From an uncultured Candidatus Saccharibacteria bacterium (GTDB lineage Bacteria > Patescibacteriota > Saccharimonadia > Saccharimonadales > Saccharimonadaceae), in contig CALEJV010000005.1 of NCBI GenBank assembly GCA_937898545.1, positions 199,447 through 263,446 on the forward strand: a stretch of DNA of 64,000 nucleotides, written 5' to 3'. The position numbers and the translations under genes are program-made. Every line of letters begins with the position of its first letter. Positions within the stretch are counted from its first letter, which is position 1. Shown in pieces: positions 1 to 8,186 of the stretch. A model generated the notes under the pieces. That model ran no database searches, was not told where the DNA came from, and worked only from the letters and a program-made list of their open reading frames with translations.

Positions 1-781
1 TTTGACAATTGCCTGGTGCTGCGTCGCAGGTGTGTGGATAAGGCAAGACCTCGAGAATTTGCAATGATGGCTCACCTGGCGTCTCGTACGGCGCAGTTAC
101 TTCGGCTTCGCCAGCTCGTGCTCGAAAATCCTTAGCAAATACCCCGGTTCGTGCCGCTGCCGTCCAGCGCGCACGCTCCCAGACGAGTGCACCTGCAAGC
201 TCATCCACGGCTGCGCTTGCTCTGTCAACAGTCGTACCCGATCGCTCCAGCGCCACATCATACCGCGTGACTTGCTCACCATCTGGTACACTTGGGCAAC
301 CCTGGAGTTGTGCGCCATCTGCCGGGGCCACTGCTGGATGGTAGTAACGCACCGAGGACTGGGGCGGTGCATATCCCTGTAGATTGACGCGGCACGTGTA
401 GTCGGTGTGGTTTGTGCTAACACTGACAACAAGCGCGACATCACTAAGCGGTGCAAACTGACGCGTAGTATTATGCAGCTCAACTGCACTCACCGCACGC
501 CGATCTGTTGTGTGGAGTGCCCCAATCATCAATGCATCGTGTTCAGTATGAGCAGCAAGGTGCACTACAGGCTGTGCTGCTGGAAACTTGCTGCTAGTAG
601 TATCATCACGCACCACTGCCCACTCAAATAAAAAATCGCCTATGGCGGCGACTGGGGTGGCAAAATAAGCAGTGGAAGAATCAGCACCAAGCGCAGAAGC
701 TCCGGCTATTCCTGGTATCATCATGGTTACGGCAAGCCCATAGGCAATAATTCGCCGGGCATAATTCCGCATAGTTTGCAT
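1..781 (-). CDS. Secreted protein of unknown function, N-terminal part only
   Basis: An open frame of 260 codons starts with ATG at 781-779 and runs off the left edge without a stop, so the C-terminus is missing. The start is set by a strong Shine-Dalgarno AGGAGG (complement of 791-796) nine bases upstream. The N-terminus is a clear Sec signal peptide: two arginines near residues 9-10, a hydrophobic stretch to about residue 27, and a small-residue cleavage region (AGA/SA). No lipobox cysteine follows the hydrophobic core. The mature part is Ala/Val/Thr-rich with scattered cysteines (YTC, QGC, HTC, GNC), compatible with disulfides in an exported protein. I do not recognise a family. An outward-facing or secreted protein is inferred from the signal peptide alone. 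Confidence 0.75.
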   Translation of the reverse strand, partial: MQTMRNYARRIIAYGLAVTMMIPGIAGASALGADSSTAYFATPVAAIGDFLFEWAVVRDDTTSSKFPAAQPVVHLAAHTEHDALMIGALHTTDRRAVSAVELHNTTRQFAPLSDVALVVSVSTNHTDYTCRVNLQGYAPPQSSVRYYHPAVAPADGAQLQGCPSVPDGEQVTRYDVALERSGTTVDRASAAVDELAGALVWERARWTAAARTGVFAKDFRARAGEAEVTAPYETPGEPSLQILEVLPYPHTCDAAPGNCQ

Positions 782-803
782 TTTGTTTTTCCTCCTCGCC
801 ACG

Positions 804-832
804 ATTATGCGCAAAGCAACCCTCTCGGTCAA
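804..832 (-). promoter_or_regulatory. Promoter of the secreted-protein gene
   Basis: On the minus strand a -35 TTGACC (827-832) and a -10 CATAAT (804-809) are separated by 17 bases. The predicted leader contains the AGGAGG ribosome site, so this gene has a conventional leader, unlike many others here. Confidence 0.6.
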
Positions 833-963
833 GCACAAGCACATTGTTTTGTTGATCGCGCAAACTAATACGGTGGTCGGATTTTGTTCTCTACCGCACA
901 ATAGTAGCGAGAAATAAAAATCAAGATTTTATATGCAGGTCTTCAAGCTTTCAAACAGATACA

Positions 964-988
964 ACAAAAAACAGGCTATCTCGCCTGC
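964..988 (-). terminator. Rho-independent terminator after tRNA-Lys
   Basis: On the minus strand a CAGGC / GCCTG stem with a six-base loop (972-987) is followed directly by a run of six T. It lies 12 bases past the tRNA 3' end, so it closes a one-gene tRNA unit. Confidence 0.75.
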
Positions 989-999
989 TAATTGATCAA

Positions 1000-1076
1000 T
1001 GGAGGGCCCAGTGAGGCTCGAACTCACGACACCCTGCTTAAAAGGCAGGTGCTCTAACCTGCTGAGCTATGGGCCC
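1000..1076 (-). tRNA. tRNA-Lys (anticodon TTT)
   Basis: The minus strand folds into a full cloverleaf: acceptor GGGCCCA / TGGGCCC, D-arm GCTC/GAGC, anticodon stem CCTGC/GCAGG with loop CTTTTAA (anticodon TTT, lysine), a five-base variable loop, and T-arm GTGAG/CTCAC with loop TTCGAGC. The 3' CCA is encoded (1002-1000). The discriminator base is T (U73 in the RNA), which is unusual for tRNA-Lys, where A or G is common. It has its own promoter and terminator. Confidence 0.95.
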
Positions 1077-1088
1077 GTAGACTCTGCG

Positions 1089-1118
1089 AGTATAGCACTG
1101 GTCGCGGTGGACTGTCAA
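1089..1118 (-). promoter_or_regulatory. Promoter of tRNA-Lys
   Basis: Minus strand: perfect -35 TTGACA (1113-1118), 18-base spacer, -10 TATACT (1089-1094), 12 bases before the mature tRNA 5' end. Confidence 0.8.
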
Positions 1119-1377
1119 GCGGAGGAAGCGCTGGATTCATCATCACTCTTCCAAAATTCTACTATCTATAGCAAAAATCACCTTTCTCCTCTGTAAGAGA
1201 CTCTCCCTTACCACCTCACCTGGTAAATATATAAAATCTCTTGCTGAACGCAAAAGATTCAATAATTTCACCACGAGAAAACAAATACATAAAATTCCAT
1301 CTCTCTTGGTACACTCTACAGAAAACAGAGCAAGCAGCATGAAACTGACAGAAAGTCCGCGATTCAGATGCAATAAA
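1119..1377. other. Gene-free stretch between tRNA-Lys and comEC
   Basis: Together with the two flanking promoters this makes about 340 bases without a gene. I see no convincing reading frame, hairpin or RNA gene. It is A+T-rich and probably only spaces two divergent transcription units. Confidence 0.5.
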
Positions 1378-1406
1378 TTGACGCACCAGCAATGCAATGG
1401 TTTAAT
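1378..1406 (+). promoter_or_regulatory. Promoter of comEC, near-leaderless
   Basis: -35 TTGACG (1378-1383), 17-base spacer, -10 TTTAAT (1401-1406). The comEC ATG begins nine bases after the -10 with no Shine-Dalgarno site, so transcription should start at or within a base or two of the ATG. Confidence 0.6.
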
Positions 1407-1414
1407 GATAACCA

Positions 1415-2857
1415 ATGACGTGGTGGCAACGGCGAATTCACCCAACGTGGCAGCTCACACTGTGCTGCGGTGGCATCGTTGGTGGAGTGGCACTCGCCCA
1501 GTGGTGGCCGTACGCTGCGTGGTGGTGGCTTGTTGTAGCTGGCGGCGGCATTGCCTGTGCACTGCATCAAAGCCGGCAGTGGTGCCTTATTATCATATTA
1601 ATTGCTGGGCTTATGGTTGGCCTGGTACGCGGTGGGAGTGACCAGCAGCAACAGCGCTCCTATGCGGCATCGTTTGGGCACGTAGCGACTATCACTGGGC
1701 AGGTGCAGGACGACCCTGATACAAATCAACGTAATCAACTCGTCGTGAGGCTCGGCGCTATTCGCCTCAATGGCCGCTCACTGCCCGGCACAGTATGGGT
1801 AAGTCTGCACGGCAACCCTGCAGTCCACCGCAGCGATTGGCTGGTTGTGCGAGGCAAGCTCAAGCCTGGCTTTGGCAACTTTGCTGCTGTCATACAGCGT
1901 GCTCATGTGGAGCGTATTATCCAGCCACAGCCTGGCGATGTTGCTCTGCAAGTGCGCGATTGGTTTGCCGAGCATATTCGCCACGCAATTCACGAGCCAG
2001 CGGCTAGCCTTGGCAGTGGCTACGTCCTTGGCCAAAAGCGCGCCCTACCACACGACATCCAAGAAGCAATGCGTACTACTGGCCTCACTCATATCGTTGT
2101 GGCGAGTGGATACAACCTCACGATCCTCGTCCGCCTCGCTCGGCGCTTGTTTGCTAAGGTGTCGCGCTATCTTGCGGTACTTACCAGTGCAAGTCTCGTC
2201 CTTGGCTTTGTCGCTATTACTGGGCTCAGCCCAAGCATGACGCGCGCTGGCCTTGTGGCTGGGCTTAGCATTTGGGCTTGGGCATATGGTCGTGCGTTTC
2301 ACCCCATTACACTACTGGCAGTAGCAAGTGCCGCCACAGTACTATGGAACCCAAGCTATGTTTGGGGAGATATTGGCTGGCAGCTAAGCTTTGCGTCCTT
2401 CGCTGGAGTGATGATTCTTGCACCGCTGTTGCAGCGCTATTTCTTCGGCTCAGCAGAGCCATCGATCGGCCGCCAAGTCTTGGGCGAGACAGTCTCTGCA
2501 CAGCTTGCTACGCTACCGATTAGCCTCGCAGTATTTGGGCAATTATCGCTTGTGGCGCTACCAGCCAATCTACTCATTGTGCCGTGGGTGCCGCTGGCGA
2601 TGCTTCTCACGTGCATTGCTGGGGTTGGGGCGCTTGTTTGGCCAGCAGCGGCGACAGTGTTTGGCGCACCAGCACAATGGTTGCTTGATGCAATGCTGTG
2701 GGTTGTCCAGCAATGTGCCGCCTTTCCCTGGGCGCAGCTCGATTTTGCGCTGCCATGGTGGGGTGTGGCGCTGTGGTATGGCGGGCTCATTGGCCTCTGC
2801 TGGTGGCTCGGGCGAGCAACTGGCTACTCGCTGCGCGATGCCTCGCTCGTAGAATAA
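1415..2857 (+). CDS. comEC: ComEC-type DNA uptake channel, without metallo-beta-lactamase domain
   Basis: A 480-residue polytopic membrane protein of the ComEC/Rec2 family, the inner-membrane channel that takes up single-stranded DNA in natural competence. Residues about 1-65 hold the first membrane helices, about 70-170 a soluble OB-like (DUF4131) domain, and 190-460 the competence domain. The latter includes the family hallmark LTHIVVASGYNLTIL (consensus GLxHLLAISGxH) followed by several hydrophobic helices. Full-length ComEC proteins are about 700-800 residues and carry a C-terminal metallo-beta-lactamase domain; this one ends after the channel, so that nuclease-like part is absent or encoded elsewhere. 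No other competence gene is adjacent. yebC follows 53 bases downstream with its own ribosome site. Confidence 0.9.
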   Translation: MTWWQRRIHPTWQLTLCCGGIVGGVALAQWWPYAAWWWLVVAGGGIACALHQSRQWCLIIILIAGLMVGLVRGGSDQQQQRSYAASFGHVATITGQVQDDPDTNQRNQLVVRLGAIRLNGRSLPGTVWVSLHGNPAVHRSDWLVVRGKLKPGFGNFAAVIQRAHVERIIQPQPGDVALQVRDWFAEHIRHAIHEPAASLGSGYVLGQKRALPHDIQEAMRTTGLTHIVVASGYNLTILVRLARRLFAKVSRYLAVLTSASLVLGFVAITGLSPSMTRAGLVAGLSIWAWAYGRAFHPITLLAVASAATVLWNPSYVWGDIGWQLSFASFAGVMILAPLLQRYFFGSAEPSIGRQVLGETVSAQLATLPISLAVFGQLSLVALPANLLIVPWVPLAMLLTCIAGVGALVWPAAATVFGAPAQWLLDAMLWVVQQCAAFPWAQLDFALPWWGVALWYGGLIGLCWWLGRATGYSLRDASLVE

Positions 2858-2910
2858 CAACTACCCAATATGCTACAATGAGTGAAAGATAGAACAATCA
2901 AGGAGAACCT

Positions 2911-3615
2911 ATGTCTGGACACAGTAAATGGGCCACGACCCATCGCCAAAAGGCCGTGGTTGATGCAAAGCGCGGCGCAGCCTTTACCAAGCTTGGCAAT
3001 ATGATTGCCATCGCAGCCCGTGGCGGCACCGATCCAACAACCAACTCAAGTCTCGCATTGGCCATCGAGAAGGCTCGGGCAGCCAATATGCCCAACGCTA
3101 ACATCCAGCGAGCAATTGATCGCATCAACGATAAAAATGCTGCCGCACTCGAAGAGGCAGTCTATGAGGGCTACGGCCCAGGTGGTGTCGGCATCATTAT
3201 CGAGACAGCAACCGATAACAAGAACCGCACCTACCCAGAGGTTCGCACTGCTCTCACCAAGAATGGTGGCACCATGGCAGATAGCGGCAGTGTGATGTTT
3301 CAGTTTGCGCGCAAGGGTGTGATCCGCGTAGCAGCCAGTGGTGAAGAAGCGCTCCTTACTGTGCTTGATGCTGGAGCTGAGGATGCAACAGAAGAAGATG
3401 GTGGCCTCACTATCTACACCGACAAAAAGGAGCTCGCCAAAGTTCGCGAAGCTTTGCTCGCAGCTGGCATGACTGTTGAAGATGCAGAGCTCCAGTATGT
3501 GCCTAACAACACCGTTGCCATTGAGGACGACGAAACCGCTCGCAAGCTTACCAAAATTATCGACGCACTTGAAGCACTCGATGATGTGACAAACGTTGCA
3601 ACGAACGCCGCGTAA
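2911..3615 (+). CDS. yebC: YebC/PmpR-family protein
   Basis: A 234-residue protein that opens with the diagnostic MSGHSKW motif and continues with the family pattern KxGxAFTKLGxxI. It has normal length for YebC/TACO1 proteins, which have been described as DNA-binding regulators and, more recently, as translation factors that relieve ribosome stalling on difficult sequences. The start is set by AAGGAG seven bases upstream (2900-2905). A possible extra -10 (TACAAT, about 2873-2878) lies between comEC and this gene. A strong hairpin terminator (3649-3678) closes the unit. Confidence 0.95.
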   Translation: MSGHSKWATTHRQKAVVDAKRGAAFTKLGNMIAIAARGGTDPTTNSSLALAIEKARAANMPNANIQRAIDRINDKNAAALEEAVYEGYGPGGVGIIIETATDNKNRTYPEVRTALTKNGGTMADSGSVMFQFARKGVIRVAASGEEALLTVLDAGAEDATEEDGGLTIYTDKKELAKVREALLAAGMTVEDAELQYVPNNTVAIEDDETARKLTKIIDALEALDDVTNVATNAA

Positions 3616-3648
3616 TACCCACTAGAGTTATACGCGAATCACAACACT

Positions 3649-3678
3649 AAAATGACCCTCTATTATGAGGGTCATTTT
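3649..3678. terminator. Bidirectional terminator hairpin
   Basis: A perfect 12-base stem AAAATGACCCTC / GAGGGTCATTTT with a six-base loop. T-rich arms on both strands suit it to ending yebC (plus) and the convergent membrane-protein gene (minus). Confidence 0.8.
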
Positions 3679-3755
3679 GCTAAGCACATCAACGTATATA
3701 TTCTTGTAAAACCACACTTATCAAGTGACACGCGCAAGAAGTATATCTATCACTT

Positions 3756-4241
3756 TCACTTTTTCTTGTGTGGTTTTGCGCCCTTTGTGCGAGCCACGAG
3801 CGTGTCAACAAGGGCACATGCAAACCCCATCGTTACAACCGCTGCATGAGACCCATCCAGCGCTGCCATAACCGTCTTGCTTGTCTCATCAACTGGTGGT
3901 ACGAGACTACTCAGCGCGCCAAACAACACATACACTGCCACAACACCAAAGATCAGTGAGCCACCAATACGCCACCAGCGCTGGCTCACCACTGAGCCAC
4001 AGCACACCAGTACCACAGCTGGTAACACTGTCAGCACAATCGTCACCACCGCAAGCAAAGCAGATCGGTCAATGCCTATGCCAACCCCAGCAGCATACGG
4101 CACGACATCTGCCGCCCACAGCTGTGTCATTACCATACCAACCGCCAGACCCATTACTGGTAGCCCAAAATGCCGCTTCGCTACATACACCAAACCAGCC
4201 AAAACCATAGCCGTACCAACAAGCAATCCAAGCAACATCAT
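3756..4241 (-). CDS. Small polytopic membrane protein, unknown function
   Basis: About 161 residues with roughly five hydrophobic helices and a short basic tail (KPHKKK). I recognise no family. I place the start at the ATG at 4241 (protein begins MMLLGLLVG): a TATAAT (4248-4253 on the complement) ends exactly six bases before it, the leaderless spacing that recurs in this window. An in-frame ATG at 4262 lies upstream of that -10 and is unlikely to be transcribed. The gene stands alone, convergent with yebC. Confidence 0.65.
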   Translation of the reverse strand: MMLLGLLVGTAMVLAGLVYVAKRHFGLPVMGLAVGMVMTQLWAADVVPYAAGVGIGIDRSALLAVVTIVLTVLPAVVLVCCGSVVSQRWWRIGGSLIFGVVAVYVLFGALSSLVPPVDETSKTVMAALDGSHAAVVTMGFACALVDTLVARTKGAKPHKKK

Positions 4242-4247
4242 GCCATC

Positions 4248-4253
4248 ATTATA
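4248..4253 (-). promoter_or_regulatory. -10 box, leaderless start of membrane-protein gene
   Basis: TATAAT on the minus strand, then six bases, then ATG; no Shine-Dalgarno site. Confidence 0.6.
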
Positions 4254-4309
4254 CCATGACACCGATTTAACATAAGCGTTATGAGAGACGCCACAATGCT
4301 TTTGAGTAT

Positions 4310-5227
4310 TTATGCTCCAACGCGGTCCTTCTTGTGCTGCCGCTTCGCATTGCGCTCGATGTATTCGATGATAGGCTTGGCCACATTGCGCCGCGTAATT
4401 TTCTCTATCCCAAAGCCTGGGCTCGCATTGACCTCAAGCACCAACGGCCCACGACTCGAGCGCATAAAGTCAACACCCGCCACCGTCAAGCCCATCGCCT
4501 TAGCTGCCCGCAAACACATACGACGCTCGGTATCCGTCAAGCGAATCGGCGTTCCTTCGCCTCCCTTATGGAGGTTGGATCGAAAGTCGTCATCTAGGCT
4601 CTGGCGCTTCATACTCGCCACTACACGACTCCCCACCACGAAGGCGCGGATGTCTACTCCAGCTGACTCACGAATAAATTCTTGCAACAGGATGTTTGTC
4701 CCATCCTCGTTGGTGAGATACAACGCCTGGAGCACTGACTTTGCCGCCTTCTTCGTCTCCGCTAGCACCACACCATTGCCATGAGTACCACGAGCGAGCT
4801 TGATGATGACTGGCGTACCACCAAGTTCGTTAAGGAGATCGTCTATATCGGCTGAGTTACGGCTAAACACTGTCTTGGGAATAGCTACTCCACCTCGGGC
4901 TAGCAGCTGTGTCGAACGCAGTTTATCGCGCGCCCGGGTAATCGCAATCGAGCGATTAACAAAAAGCGTGCGTGGATACGCCATTTCTAACTGGCGTGCC
5001 ACTGCTGTGCCGTAGCGAGTCATGTAGCTTGCAATGCGCGGAATTATTGCATCATACTGATCGATTGCTTCACTATCATACATCACCGTTGGGTTCTTCT
5101 CATCAATCGTCACATAGCATTTGCGGTATTTAATCACTCTCACACTATGTCCACGCCTCTCTGCCTCTTCCTTGAGACGAAGCGTTGAGTAGTTCACATT
5201 GCCATTACTGAGTATTGCGATTTTCAC
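4310..5227 (-). CDS. RimK-like ATP-grasp amino-acid ligase
   Basis: A 305-residue ATP-grasp ligase resembling RimK/LysX enzymes, which add amino acids such as glutamate to a protein C-terminus or a small carrier by an acyl-phosphate intermediate. An N-terminal pre-ATP-grasp domain (MKIAILSNG... about 1-95) is followed by the ATP-grasp fold: the glycine-rich nucleotide loop around RGTHGNGVVLAE, the DIRAFVVG strand, and the Mg-binding LEVNASPGFGIEKI near the C-terminus. It starts at GTG (5227) behind GAGG. It is the last gene of a minus-strand run 9764-4310, 54 bases after the ligase-peptidase fusion. Acceptor and amino acid cannot be told from sequence. Confidence 0.85.
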   Translation of the reverse strand: MKIAILSNGNVNYSTLRLKEEAERRGHSVRVIKYRKCYVTIDEKNPTVMYDSEAIDQYDAIIPRIASYMTRYGTAVARQLEMAYPRTLFVNRSIAITRARDKLRSTQLLARGGVAIPKTVFSRNSADIDDLLNELGGTPVIIKLARGTHGNGVVLAETKKAAKSVLQALYLTNEDGTNILLQEFIRESAGVDIRAFVVGSRVVASMKRQSLDDDFRSNLHKGGEGTPIRLTDTERRMCLRAAKAMGLTVAGVDFMRSSRGPLVLEVNASPGFGIEKITRRNVAKPIIEYIERNAKRQHKKDRVGA

Positions 5228-5281
5228 TCCATACCTCGTACTATTATTTTATCGATTTTGCTTATTATATGCTCTCTGTCT

Positions 5282-6790
5282 CTATTGTAGTCCATTTTGG
5301 CGTAGTTCTTTACGATTACTACTTTCGGCCTTCTTATCAATATCACCCTCTGCAACATGAACGATGAATTTATTACGCAAAATATTTCTTCCAATCAGCA
5401 TTGGGTAGATCTGCCCCGATCTGTCTGCTAGTGTAACTTTTGCTTTCACTCGCCTTCCTGCCAAACTTACATTAATGACAACCTGATACCGCAGTTCCTC
5501 ATAACCATTCGAACTCCGAACAGAACGCATGGAATACTCAGAAAAATGCAACTCCTCACCAGTATACACTGGGGAGCCTTCACCAAATAGTTTGCAATAG
5601 AGGCCTGTCTTATCAACCCGAATATCGCTTGCCCATATAGACGAGACTGTTGCCCCTGTATCTATCCGAGCTTTAAATTTTTCGTTAACAAGATCAGGCA
5701 AAGCAACCTTTTCAACTCGGCCAATCATAACTATCTTTTTGCCGATAGGATGCGCCGTTTTTTCAATAGCATGAAATAGTTTTCGCGCAACATTCCGAGG
5801 TTTGCCTTCTGTTGGAAATTGGTGCATTCGTATCCCTGGAGACGCCTTCACTCTTACGACATAGCTATCATTTCCATCGCCACTAATGTTATCCGTTACA
5901 ATATCAATACCAGCAATACCAAGAAAACATGCTGATGCTGCTTGAATTGCTATAGTTTTGAGTTCATCAGACACATAACTCGTGACATCAACTGCTTCAC
6001 CTCCCCTGCTCAGATTCAATGTATCTAAAACCTCAACAACAGAGCCTTTCTCGGGAACGTATTGCAAAAAGTTAGTACCTTTATGTCTCAACACATCTTC
6101 AATATTTATTTTTGCTACCAAACTAGCGTGTCTGTTGCCATGCTTTGAGCAATTATTATTTTTTTTACTTATCAAGGTTCGTATTGTTGACACTCCATCT
6201 CCAACAATATATGGTGGTCGACGATATGCTACTGCAATGACTTTTTTATTTAGCACCAAGAAGCGATATTCTTGCCCAAAAACCATCTGCTGAACAATCA
6301 CCTCAGGTTGTCCACCACTATTCTGATATACATGGTGTATTGCACGAAGCAAACCTTCTTCATCACCAGCGTTAACAAGAACATTATTACTGTAGTTTGC
6401 TGTAGCAGATTTGACAACAAGACGCTCATAGGACTCTAACATTTTTCGAAGTGTATCGTCAATTACCACGTCTTCGGGTCTATTTATTTTTAATGGACAT
6501 GTATCTGGTATTTGTATATGCGATTGGTGTAATATGTTATTCGTCCAGATCTTGTCCTCATTCACCTGAACTGCATATGAAGGGTTTAGTGCAGTATTAA
6601 GATTATAAAAGTAAAGCTCTTTGCCGTCCTTTTCACAGCGCACCACATGTGATGTTGCTAAACGACCTGGAACTGTTGTGACCTGGTACCCTTTTCGGAG
6701 TGCCTCCTTCATTAGTAATCGAGAGGTAATGCTATACCGTGACAGGTCTGCTTTTTTGATATTATTATTGCTTTCTTGCTCCATATTCAT
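5282..6790 (-). CDS. ATP-grasp ligase fused to a RimB-like retropepsin peptidase
   Basis: A 502-residue two-domain protein. Residues about 20-340 are an ATP-grasp ligase of the cyanophycin-synthetase/GshF type (KEALRKGYQV; substrate strand around EYRFLVLNKKVIAV; ATP-binding end VVRVKASPG, with Lys where Glu/Asn is usual). Residues about 350-480 match the family called ATP-dependent zinc protease (PF05618, a retropepsin-like fold): ARIDTGATVSSI with the aspartyl-protease DTGA, and later TLADRSGQIYPMLIGRNILRNKF split by the usual spacing. Stand-alone members often sit next to rimK; here ligase and peptidase are one chain. The region is visibly A+T-richer than its neighbours and no clear Shine-Dalgarno precedes the ATG. 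Bond-making and bond-breaking on the same substrate is inference. Confidence 0.85.
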   Translation of the reverse strand: MNMEQESNNNIKKADLSRYSITSRLLMKEALRKGYQVTTVPGRLATSHVVRCEKDGKELYFYNLNTALNPSYAVQVNEDKIWTNNILHQSHIQIPDTCPLKINRPEDVVIDDTLRKMLESYERLVVKSATANYSNNVLVNAGDEEGLLRAIHHVYQNSGGQPEVIVQQMVFGQEYRFLVLNKKVIAVAYRRPPYIVGDGVSTIRTLISKKNNNCSKHGNRHASLVAKINIEDVLRHKGTNFLQYVPEKGSVVEVLDTLNLSRGGEAVDVTSYVSDELKTIAIQAASACFLGIAGIDIVTDNISGDGNDSYVVRVKASPGIRMHQFPTEGKPRNVARKLFHAIEKTAHPIGKKIVMIGRVEKVALPDLVNEKFKARIDTGATVSSIWASDIRVDKTGLYCKLFGEGSPVYTGEELHFSEYSMRSVRSSNGYEELRYQVVINVSLAGRRVKAKVTLADRSGQIYPMLIGRNILRNKFIVHVAEGDIDKKAESSNRKELRQNGLQ

Positions 6791-6804
6791 AGCGATACAT
6801 TTAT

Positions 6805-8172
6805 TTACTTCGAACTATTTTCAATTATATCAATAATATTTCTTGATTCTCTCATAAGCACACCCTCCTCATCCATAACACGAAAATTAGTAAATATAGA
6901 CGCTAATCGAGACCCTGGTTCAATAGACCTCTCGCTCCTTGTATAATCCTGTACAAAAACCTGTTTTGCAGAAGAAGACCTATCGAATGACATTATATCG
7001 CCTATGATTTGCATCTTTTCATTATATAATCCCGACCGAGGGCTGTCAGCAACACCTGTCTCGCTGTCTCGTTGATGGAGAACCATCAGCGCGCAATCAT
7101 TATAGTCATTACTGTATGAGCTGTCTTCAATAGTATAATCAGCATTCGTTAGTTCTAAGATATGAAGAAGATAGAAGGGGATATGCTTCTTTGCATTATA
7201 GCTCATTGTAAGAAGCGGTGTTGCACCCGTAATGCGTGCATTAACTTCGATAGTATACACTGCATCATCCGTCACCAAAGAATCAACACCAAAAATACCA
7301 CGATACCCTCTGTCGTATAATTCCTGGCCTATGACGCGCGCATTTTTCGTTAGTTGACTACTCTGCCATGCGTGTTGATCATCTGCTAATATTTCAATAC
7401 CACAAAACTTCTCAGTACCAGGAATGCTTGTATTTGATAAATTCGGGTCTGCAATAATCTGCCGCTGCACTGGCCCTATGAAGACCCCGTAGCGCGTTAC
7501 AACGCCCTGCACCGACCAATCACGGCCATCAGCAATATAGTCTGATACGACTACTTCACCAACCAAACCATTGCTATTTTGCATCGTGTTTATTGCAGAA
7601 CAAAATGACTCAAAGCTATCGACAATAAACGACCCCTTCCCTCCACCAAGTGCAGCATCTTGCAAAACAATCTTACTGCGTCCATCACAGAGATTAGAAA
7701 AATATTCCTCATCCAATAACATTTCTCGCCAAGGGTATATTTTATGTGATGGAATGTTGCAAAGACGCTCTGCAAAAATACACCGAAACCACGATTTATT
7801 CTCAAACTTCTGAGCCAACGCGTGCATATCGTTGCTAGGCAAAAAATGCAAACTGCTTTGTTTTAATCGCTCAGGAATTACAAAAGGTTTATACGTAAAA
7901 ATATGATACTCGGGCAAATGAGTTATTACCATATCTTGGAATATTGAGTCTTGCAAAAGAGCCTGTGTAGTCAGTTCACCTGTATAAGGTCTCTCGCACT
8001 GATCGCGCACATAAGCGAGACTATCCATGTGCTCTACATTCTGACTGCACATATTCCAGCCAGCTAATGAAGCAATTTTGTAATTATCAAACCACTGCTC
8101 AGGTCCAATTCTTGCCCATGGTTGTATACTAACGCCTGCTATCTTTAAACTTTTATCGTATTGAACTTTCAT
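6805..8172 (-). CDS. ATP-grasp domain protein, divergent
   Basis: 455 residues. The central part (about 130-350) is an ATP-grasp fold: a glycine-rich loop DAALGGGKGSFIV, the RDWSVQGVVT strand, and the metal-binding stretch FGVDSLVTDDAVYTIEVNARITGATP. The N-terminal 120 residues and C-terminal 100 residues match nothing I recognise and may select the substrate. It lies 14 bases after the DUF1704 gene and 14 bases before the fusion gene, so all are probably co-transcribed. Base composition is A+T-rich like its downstream neighbour, suggesting acquisition together. A carboxylate-amine ligase role is family-level; the real substrate is unknown. Confidence 0.8.
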   Translation of the reverse strand: MKVQYDKSLKIAGVSIQPWARIGPEQWFDNYKIASLAGWNMCSQNVEHMDSLAYVRDQCERPYTGELTTQALLQDSIFQDMVITHLPEYHIFTYKPFVIPERLKQSSLHFLPSNDMHALAQKFENKSWFRCIFAERLCNIPSHKIYPWREMLLDEEYFSNLCDGRSKIVLQDAALGGGKGSFIVDSFESFCSAINTMQNSNGLVGEVVVSDYIADGRDWSVQGVVTRYGVFIGPVQRQIIADPNLSNTSIPGTEKFCGIEILADDQHAWQSSQLTKNARVIGQELYDRGYRGIFGVDSLVTDDAVYTIEVNARITGATPLLTMSYNAKKHIPFYLLHILELTNADYTIEDSSYSNDYNDCALMVLHQRDSETGVADSPRSGLYNEKMQIIGDIMSFDRSSSAKQVFVQDYTRSERSIEPGSRLASIFTNFRVMDEEGVLMRESRNIIDIIENSSK

Positions 8173-8186
8173 TGCTTGTATTTAGT

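Noticed and set aside
2418..2860. Long overlapping frames on both strands inside comEC
   Set aside because: Cys/Trp/Arg-rich shadows of a G+C-richer gene without ribosome sites or family features.
3708..3777. Ten-base inverted repeat AAAACCACAC / GTGTGGTTTT
   Set aside because: The arms are 50 bases apart and one lies within the coding end of the membrane-protein gene; probably chance from its Lys-rich tail.
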